From CALGYY01 sp964585485 (GTDB lineage Bacteria > Bacteroidota > Bacteroidia > Bacteroidales > CAIWKO01): a stretch of DNA of 20,719 nucleotides. Both the position numbers and the translations under genes were made by a program. Position 1 is the stretch's first letter; every line of letters begins with the position of its first letter. This document shows positions 6,633-12,407 of the stretch, piece after piece. Location: positions 1-20,719 of the forward strand of contig CAZPDS010000046.1 in the NCBI GenBank assembly GCA_964585485.1. The letters are read 5' to 3'. Under the pieces are notes generated by a model. It ran no database searches and was not told the DNA's origin. It saw nothing but the letters and a program-made list of their open reading frames with translations.

Positions 6633-9476
6633 CTATCGGAAACACAACGAGCTGAAGGAACAGTACCGGCAAGCTGTTGTATCCGTTGTTTGCGTAATGG
6701 TCTGAGCTGGATCAAAAAGTTCACGAAATAATGCGGCCAGCCAGGTTTCAAATTCCTGCAGCAAACCGGTGCTTATGTCCACCGAATCGCCGAATTGTAG
6801 CCGAAGTACCCCATTTTTCAAGGCCCGGAAACTAATTATTCCCGATTCCAGCGGACCGCTGTGCTCCGCATGCTGCCGGTGGAACAGCCAGGCGTACATC
6901 AATAGCTGAATACCTTTGGCCTTCTTATCGCTGCTTAAAAGCGCATTCAGATCGCGCCACTGAAGCTCTTTCAGATCCACTTTTCCGGTTTTGTAATCGA
7001 TAATGCAAATGTTTCCTTCGGTGCTGTCGATGCGGTCGGCACGACCTTTTACTTTTACCTCCTGCTCAGGTGCCGGGCCAAACTTAAATTGGGTTTCAAG
7101 ATGTTTTTCCACGTACTCTACTTTGCGTGGACGCTGATCCGCCAGGGTTTGTTCGCGTTCAATGTTCAGAAAGTTTTGCAGGTAGGTCTCGGCAACCCGC
7201 GACAGCAAAAGATTTTTCCCAAAGCGTGCATCTCCGCCCCGCAGATTCTTGGTGAATTCTTCCTTGAGTGCAGGAAGCGCAGAGTCGGCCATGTGGTCGT
7301 AATGATGTGCCGTGAGTACCTCTCCCAACCACGGCTGGTAAAGTTTTTCCAGGGTATTATGGAGGGTGGTGCCTAAGGTGGCCGCGTCCATGCTCGATGA
7401 AGCTTCATCTTCTTCTTTCAGTCGAAGAATCTCCTGGAAATAAAAGCGTAACGGACACTCCAGATAGGCGTTCAGCGTGCTTGGCGCAAAGCCGCGTTGT
7501 CCGCGGTCAGCAATAAGTGCTATGATTTCAGGTGTTTTTTCGATACAAATAGAAAGCGGCGCTTGATGGAGGATAGGCTCCATCGAAAGGATTTCATCGG
7601 TGATCCTTACCTGATTATTGTACTGCGGAATTTCATGCTCGATCTGAGCGATAAACCGACTTTTTTCACCCGAGCTCAGATGGCCGGGTTGGGTGTTGTA
7701 GAGCAGGGATATGTTCTGACTGCGCTGCATCAGCCGGTAAAAATGATAGGCGTACACGGCTTCTTTCTGCTTGTAGGATGGCAAACCGAAATCGTTCCGG
7801 ATATCCTGAGGTATAAAGGAGTTTTGTGAGGAGGTCCCTGGCAGGGTTTCATCGTTCGCAGATAGCAAAATGATATTTTTGAAATCGAGGTTGCGGGTTT
7901 CCAACACACCCATTAATTGAAGCCCGCTGAGTGGTTCGCCATAAAATGGCAGACTGGAACTGGCGGCAGTTTCCGAAAGTACCATCCGGGCTGTAGCGAG
8001 ATCAGCAGGAATAGTGTGTTCCGCAAGTATCTCCCGCACACCCTGCAGCAATTTCAGGTATTGAAACAGATATTCCCGCTCAAGAGCGGCCCCCTCTTCA
8101 TGGGCATAATGATCCTGCAGACTGCGCAACAAGGATTCCACACAGGCCAGCACGTCGCTACCCTCCTTGTTCCAGGGGCCAAAAATCAGTGAAAGTTTTT
8201 CCCATCCATCGGGAGATCGCATCAGGGTCTCCTTTTCTAAAGTCGCAGGGCTAAGGTAATAGCTCAGGTCGTCCCTGAGTTTTTGACTGAGGGCCAGACT
8301 GAGCATCAGCGGCGCACTGTCTTTCGTTTTTCCGGCCCAGGAAATTACATAGGGATGCTGCAAAATACGTGTGGCCTGGACGAGCGTGAAGGCCAGACGG
8401 TCGTCCCCGTATAGCGCGCGGGTACGCTGTGCGTTTTCATGCAGGCTTAGAATGTCAATCATCAGCGTGTGCAGCGGCGATTGGCGGATGGGAAACCCCA
8501 TGGTGATGTTGAAGGTTTTAATGAATTCCGGAATGGAGTTCAGCACCGGGAGCAAAAGGCTTTCGTCGGCCAGTACAACACAGGTTTGGTTGATTTCATT
8601 CGGATCCAACGCCTGCAGCAAATCGCCGCAAACTTTCGCCTGAGCCACATGACCGGCCACACCCGCAATGTTGATTTTCTTCGGTTGTGACCATCCTGTG
8701 CCGCTCCGGAGAAATTCACCCGACGACCATTCATCGCGGTATTTACGAAGGAATAGCCCGGCTTCCTGACGCACATCGTTAAGGTAATATTCGTCAGCAT
8801 CCCATAAGCATTCTGCTTTTCCTTCGTCGAGCAGATAACGGATGATTTTTTCTTCGGCGGGCGTTAACGCATTAAAACCAGCAAAAACGTAGCGGACAGG
8901 TGCTTCTTGTTTGAAATAAAGAGCGGGATCCGAAGCTGCTTTTCGAAAAGCCAGACCGGGATACGCCCGCTGCTGTTGTGATAAACGCTCTCCCAGGGCT
9001 TCATAGTAATCTAACAGCGATTGGTAAAAGCTGAGATAGTTGGTCTGAAATTCGGAAAGAGGCCGTCCGTCAGGGTTCCAGGTGGCTATGGCGCGACTTG
9101 CATCCAGGTAAGTGAACAGTTGCTTCGCATCGGCAAGGTATAGGTCGGTGTCGTTGAAATCCCGGATGAGCGTGCTTCCCCAATGCATGAATTCGGTGAA
9201 CGGGTCGGCCTGCTCGCCGCGGAGTGCGCGATGCACTTCATAGAGTTCGCCCATGAGGGCGAAATGATCGGGGAAGTGAAGGCCGGTTTTTTCACCGATG
9301 AGCTGTTCAATGGAAGTGATCCGCGGCGCCCAAAGAGCTTTGCCGGCTTCGCGGGCGATGAATTGTTGAAGGTATAAACCGGCGCGCTTGTTCGGTAAAA
9401 CGATACAGAGTTGATCTGTCATGCCCGCGTAATGAAGCCAGATGTGACCGGCCAGCTCTTCCAGAAATGTTTTCAT
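6633..9476 (-). CDS. AddB-like PD-(D/E)XK nuclease with iron-sulfur cysteines
   Basis: A 947-residue protein resembling the inactivated-helicase/nuclease subunit of AddAB-type DNA break processing. The N-terminal region (VLPNKRAGLYLQQFI) and GVLETRNLDFKNIILLSANDETLPG recall degenerate SF1 helicase domains, but I see no GxxGK[ST] P-loop. The C-terminal third carries the nuclease: SPSTLNAYLECPLRFYF-like segment (C674), GRADRID (D814) and IIDYKTGK (D827, K829). It ends in CRYCSFSSLC (C936, C939, C945), completing the four-cysteine cluster pattern of AddB. The start at 9476 overlaps the upstream gene's stop as ATGA, which favours it over a Met 11 codons earlier inside that gene. The expected helicase partner (AddA/UvrD-like) is not in this window. 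A role in recombinational repair is inferred from the family. Confidence 0.85.
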   Translation of the reverse strand: MKTFLEELAGHIWLHYAGMTDQLCIVLPNKRAGLYLQQFIAREAGKALWAPRITSIEQLIGEKTGLHFPDHFALMGELYEVHRALRGEQADPFTEFMHWGSTLIRDFNDTDLYLADAKQLFTYLDASRAIATWNPDGRPLSEFQTNYLSFYQSLLDYYEALGERLSQQQRAYPGLAFRKAASDPALYFKQEAPVRYVFAGFNALTPAEEKIIRYLLDEGKAECLWDADEYYLNDVRQEAGLFLRKYRDEWSSGEFLRSGTGWSQPKKINIAGVAGHVAQAKVCGDLLQALDPNEINQTCVVLADESLLLPVLNSIPEFIKTFNITMGFPIRQSPLHTLMIDILSLHENAQRTRALYGDDRLAFTLVQATRILQHPYVISWAGKTKDSAPLMLSLALSQKLRDDLSYYLSPATLEKETLMRSPDGWEKLSLIFGPWNKEGSDVLACVESLLRSLQDHYAHEEGAALEREYLFQYLKLLQGVREILAEHTIPADLATARMVLSETAASSSLPFYGEPLSGLQLMGVLETRNLDFKNIILLSANDETLPGTSSQNSFIPQDIRNDFGLPSYKQKEAVYAYHFYRLMQRSQNISLLYNTQPGHLSSGEKSRFIAQIEHEIPQYNNQVRITDEILSMEPILHQAPLSICIEKTPEIIALIADRGQRGFAPSTLNAYLECPLRFYFQEILRLKEEDEASSSMDAATLGTTLHNTLEKLYQPWLGEVLTAHHYDHMADSALPALKEEFTKNLRGGDARFGKNLLLSRVAETYLQNFLNIEREQTLADQRPRKVEYVEKHLETQFKFGPAPEQEVKVKGRADRIDSTEGNICIIDYKTGKVDLKELQWRDLNALLSSDKKAKGIQLLMYAWLFHRQHAEHSGPLESGIISFRALKNGVLRLQFGDSVDISTGLLQEFETWLAALFRELFDPAQTITQTTDTTACRYCSFSSLCFR

Positions 9477-10216
9477 GTTGTATAGATTTGCGGATGAGAA
9501 CGAAGCCATGCATGGGCGGCCATCAGCTCTTCCGGTTTACCCACATCACTCCACCAGCCATCCTGATGAAGATAGCCCGAAATCAACTGCTCGTGGCACA
9601 AAGAAATATAGAGGTCGGTCAGGCTGTAGGCCCCGTCCTGCTTCATGTAGTCAAAGATCCGCGTTCGAAGAAGGTGAATTCCGCTGAAGGCCAACGCGGA
9701 ATATTCCGCAGGCTTTATCGGGCCGGGGCGGGTTTCGCCGGTTTTGCTGTTGAACCAACCCTGCATGCGCATTATCGGATCGAACAGGAGAAAGCGACTG
9801 GATTGCCGGTGACGTACCGCCAGCGTAGCCAGATCCCCGCTTTGCTCATGGTGCTCACGAAAAGCGTGTAGATCCAAGTCCGAAAGAATGTCTACGTTGT
9901 GCACCAAAAAGGAGGTGCACCCTTCAAAAAACGCGGCGGCTTTTTGCAACCCCCCGCCCGTGTCGAGCAGCTTATCACGCTCATCAGAAATCTCAATGCG
10001 AATGCCGAAGTTTTTTTTCTGCTCCACAAAGTCGATGATTTGTTCACCAAAATGATGAAGGTTGATGATGATCTCATCATAGCCCGCCTGCTTTAATTTG
10101 CGGATCACGTGTTCAAGCAACGGCACCCCGTTCACTTTCACCAGGGCTTTGGGAATCGTGTCGGTAAGGGGTTTTAAGCGCGTGCCTCTGCCCGCCGCCA
10201 GAATCATGGCTTTCAT
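9473..10216 (-). CDS. MurU-like sugar-1-phosphate nucleotidyltransferase
   Basis: Activates a sugar-1-phosphate with an NTP. The closest family I recognise is MurU, which makes UDP-MurNAc from MurNAc-1-phosphate in the anabolic peptidoglycan recycling route of Pseudomonas. The 247 residues hold a single Rossmann-like domain: LAAGRGTRLKPLT (6-18) for the nucleotide, PKAL with K24, DTGGGL (86-90) and HNVDIL with the probable metal-binding D109. There is no left-handed beta-helix acetyltransferase domain as in GlmU. It lies 62 bases after an AmgK-like kinase gene, the partner enzyme of MurU in Pseudomonas, which supports the assignment. Its stop overlaps the next gene's start (ATGA). A mannose-1-phosphate or other hexose-1-phosphate substrate cannot be excluded from sequence alone. 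Confidence 0.8.
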   Translation of the reverse strand: MKAMILAAGRGTRLKPLTDTIPKALVKVNGVPLLEHVIRKLKQAGYDEIIINLHHFGEQIIDFVEQKKNFGIRIEISDERDKLLDTGGGLQKAAAFFEGCTSFLVHNVDILSDLDLHAFREHHEQSGDLATLAVRHRQSSRFLLFDPIMRMQGWFNSKTGETRPGPIKPAEYSALAFSGIHLLRTRIFDYMKQDGAYSLTDLYISLCHEQLISGYLHQDGWWSDVGKPEELMAAHAWLRSHPQIYTT

Positions 10217-10278
10217 TTGAGCTTGTTAAGGTTATTCAGTAGTTTAATGCGAACGATTTTCCCGCTATGGACAGAGGA

Positions 10279-11709
10279 CTAAAATTTTTGCTCACGGTGG
10301 TTAATTCGGATGTTGATGTTGTAGTTGCCTTCGATCCGTTGTTTGAGTTGTTCCGCACAATAAACCGAACGGTGCTGCCCGCCGGTGCAACCGTAACTGG
10401 CCAGCAGACTGGAAAATTTTCGGGCGGTATAGTTTTGTATCGATTGCTCTACCAGTTTACAGGTGTTTGTAACAAATTGCTGAACTTCCGGTTCCCGTTC
10501 CAAAAAGGCGATGACTTCATTGTCTTTTCCTGTCAGGGTTTTGTATTCTTCATAACGGCCTGGATTAGGAAGAGCCCGGCAATCAAAAACAAAGCCCCCG
10601 CCGTTGCCGGAAAGGTCGTGGGGTAAGCCGTTTTTATAGCTGAAGCTGAAGATGTGCAGGGTGAGTTTGTCACCCGCGTCGCGTTCGCCCGATAGATGTT
10701 CTTGCTCGGTGATATGCTCAAGGCAGCGCCGGAGCATGGGAAGCCCTTCCGGTAAGGGCGCATTTTGCAGCAGCCATTTCAGGTTGTTGACCGCAAAGGG
10801 AATGCTCTGCAGAAAATGTTCCTTGCGTTCGTAATAGCCCCGGTAACCATAGGCTCCAAGAGCCTGGAGGATGCGGATATAAACAAGACCTTCGTACCCT
10901 TTTCGGAACGCATCACGATCCACCTGAACGTGTTTCCCCAGCGTTTCCAAATAATGTTCGTAAAGATGTGCACGCTGTTCATTGGATAAATCAGCCTTTG
11001 CATCCCATAGCAGGGACGCCAGATCATACTGCAACGGCCCCTTGCGCCCGCCCTGATAGTCGATGAAATAGAGCTTCTCCCCGCAAATCATGATGTTCCG
11101 CGATTGAAAGTCGCGATAGAGAAAGTAATCGGATGGAATGTCAGCCAAAAATGCCGTGAATTCTTCAAAATCATTTTCAAGCGCCTGCTCGTTGAAAGGA
11201 ACACCGGCCAATTTCAGAAAATAATACTTGAAGTAATTCAAATCCCACATCATGGATTGCCGGTCGAATGCAGCTCGAGGATAACAACGACTGTAGTCAA
11301 GTCCTGCGTTCCCACCTACCTGAAACGCCGGCAAATAATCGAGAACGCGCCGGTACAGTCCGGTAATCTCGTTTTCCGAACTTCCCTGCTGACGAATTTC
11401 TGTCAGGCGCGAAAACAGAGTCTCGTCACCAAGGTCTTCCAGTAAATATAGCGGAAGGGTGTCGTGTGTGAGGTAGAGTTGTGGAACGGGGAGACCTGCC
11501 CGGAGAAAATGCCGCGTGAACGAATAGAAGGCTTCGTTCTCTTGTACGTCGTGATTGTACGCACCAAGCGCGCTGTGGGCCCCCCCACGCAAGCGGAAAT
11601 ACCGCCGCGCTGAACCGGAGCCCGGAAGGAGCTCTACGCTTTCGCTTTCCTGACCACTCCAGCGAAAAAACAATTCCCTTAATCCATGCTGTATATCGGA
11701 ACCTGGCAT
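10279..11709 (-). CDS. AmgK-like sugar kinase fused to a RapZ C-terminal domain
   Basis: Two recognisable domains in 476 residues. Residues about 20-320 form an aminoglycoside-phosphotransferase/AmgK-type kinase: LYRDFQSRNIM supplies catalytic D200 and N205, and FIDYQGG the metal-binding D217; the usual HRD His is Tyr198. Residues about 349-474 match the C-terminal domain of RNase adapter RapZ, with FSFSYKNGLP, FVFDCRALPNPGR, TGKDNEVIAFLE and GCTGGQHRSVYCAEQL (440-455). In E. coli this domain senses glucosamine-6-phosphate and controls GlmS synthesis. RapZ's own N-terminal P-loop domain is absent and the C-terminal tail lacks E. coli's basic end. AmgK phosphorylates MurNAc/GlcNAc at the anomeric carbon, and the MurU-like gene is next. 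I infer an amino-sugar kinase with a sensing or regulatory domain; the substrate is unproven. Confidence 0.85.
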   Translation of the reverse strand: MPGSDIQHGLRELFFRWSGQESESVELLPGSGSARRYFRLRGGAHSALGAYNHDVQENEAFYSFTRHFLRAGLPVPQLYLTHDTLPLYLLEDLGDETLFSRLTEIRQQGSSENEITGLYRRVLDYLPAFQVGGNAGLDYSRCYPRAAFDRQSMMWDLNYFKYYFLKLAGVPFNEQALENDFEEFTAFLADIPSDYFLYRDFQSRNIMICGEKLYFIDYQGGRKGPLQYDLASLLWDAKADLSNEQRAHLYEHYLETLGKHVQVDRDAFRKGYEGLVYIRILQALGAYGYRGYYERKEHFLQSIPFAVNNLKWLLQNAPLPEGLPMLRRCLEHITEQEHLSGERDAGDKLTLHIFSFSYKNGLPHDLSGNGGGFVFDCRALPNPGRYEEYKTLTGKDNEVIAFLEREPEVQQFVTNTCKLVEQSIQNYTARKFSSLLASYGCTGGQHRSVYCAEQLKQRIEGNYNINIRINHREQKF

Positions 11710-11722
11710 CTGATTTTTTTAT

Positions 11723-11739
11723 GACAAATGTAACGAAAG
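11723..11739. repeat. Copy 2 of a 17-base shared promoter sequence
   Basis: Identical to 6597-6613. Placed just upstream of the kinase/RapZ-C gene on the minus strand, with the -7 box TACATTTG inside it. Confidence 0.7.
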
Positions 11740-11755
11740 TTTGGCGCCTGGTAAA
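11725..11755 (-). promoter_or_regulatory. Putative promoter for the kinase/RapZ-C, MurU-like and nuclease genes
   Basis: On the minus strand TACATTTG (11732-11725) matches TAnnTTTG. TTTA (11755-11752), one base from the -33 TTTG, is exactly 19 bases upstream. Predicted initiation near 11718 would leave a leader of about 10 bases before the ATG at 11709. Confidence 0.6.
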
Positions 11756-11853
11756 CCAGCGAAGAAGGGAGGCGGATTCGTCCTCATTGATCACGTTTCG
11801 CCGGAAGGCTTGTTAAAAACTGTTAATACTGAGCTTTTAGAACGATTTTAAAT

Positions 11854-11861
11854 TACTTTTG
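11854..11861 (+). promoter_or_regulatory. Putative -7 box for the metal cassette
   Basis: TACTTTTG fits TAnnTTTG. No convincing -33 TTTG is found 17-23 bases upstream. It ends only 5 bases before the preferred GTG at 11867, so transcription would begin at about the start codon. Confidence 0.4.
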
Positions 11862-11866
11862 TGTCC

Positions 11867-12334
11867 GTGAAAAAAGTTATCCAGTATATCGCCCTTTCTA
11901 TATTTGTTGCACTCTTTGTGTCAACCTCCGGCGGTTTGTTTTTCTTTATTCACCAATGCCGGGAGCATAAGGTGACCGAGATTCTTTTTCAACAGCGCGA
12001 CGGTGGCAGTTGTTGTCATCACGATGAAATCGCCTGCTGCGCCACCGCCAAAGACCGTACAGTCCATTCAGCCCATGATCATTCTGTGCTGGAAAACGAT
12101 CATTCCTTCCATTGCTGCAGTACCAGCCCTGTGTACCTGAAGATCGGTTTTCAGTTCTTCAAATCATCGGTTCAGAAAATTCAGCTTCCTTTCCAATGGT
12201 TATCCCAGGCTCTGTTGCCTCAACAACCTGCCGTTTGTTCGGATTATAACGCCTGGCCCATTTCCGGGGCCGCGTGCATGGAGTTCATTCCTCCGCTGAT
12301 AAACCCCGCCCTCTTGTCTTCGCTACGTCTCTGA
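11867..12334 (+). CDS. Small Cys/His-rich membrane-anchored protein (HYC_CC_PP-like)
   Basis: About 155 residues, beginning with two lysines and a hydrophobic segment of roughly 20 residues that acts as signal peptide or membrane anchor. The exported part holds many potential metal ligands: HQCREH just after the membrane segment, SCCHHDE, ACC, a run of spaced His (VHSAHDH), then FHCC. Near the C-terminus are two more Cys and a PPL motif. The order of an H-x-C motif, Cys pairs and a Pro pair resembles the Bacteroidota HYC_CC_PP family, whose function I do not know to be established. It leads a TonB receptor and an HMA protein on the same strand, so periplasmic metal binding is inferred. Initiation is at GTG; 11861 is an alternative GTG two codons earlier, but it overlaps the -7 box. 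No Shine-Dalgarno is evident. Confidence 0.75.
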   Translation: MKKVIQYIALSIFVALFVSTSGGLFFFIHQCREHKVTEILFQQRDGGSCCHHDEIACCATAKDRTVHSAHDHSVLENDHSFHCCSTSPVYLKIGFQFFKSSVQKIQLPFQWLSQALLPQQPAVCSDYNAWPISGAACMEFIPPLINPALLSSLRL

Positions 12335-12395
12335 TTTTTTACCGCTTTTTCGCAGGCTTTATGCTTGTAGTAATTTGGATGAATGGTAAATTTTC

Positions 12396-12400
12396 AGGAG
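12396..12400 (+). promoter_or_regulatory. Shine-Dalgarno of the TonB-dependent receptor
   Basis: AGGAG ends 7 bases before the ATG at 12408. Most other genes here have no clear Shine-Dalgarno, so this one stands out and fixes the receptor start. Confidence 0.7.
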
Positions 12401-12407
12401 AATAATT

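Noticed and set aside
6581..6751. Longer N-terminus for aroB starting at 6751
   Set aside because: The extra 57 codons overlap the end of the nuclease gene, show no similarity to AroB, and contain a promoter-like element; the ATG at 6580 gives the usual length.
9477..9509. Earlier start (9509) for the nuclease gene
   Set aside because: The ATGA overlap with the preceding stop at 9473-9476 is a stronger start signal, and the extra 11 residues add nothing recognisable.
12364..12394. Separate promoter for the TonB-dependent receptor (CTTG, 19 bases, TAAATTTT)
   Set aside because: Both elements deviate from consensus and transcription would start inside the Shine-Dalgarno; co-transcription with the upstream gene is simpler.
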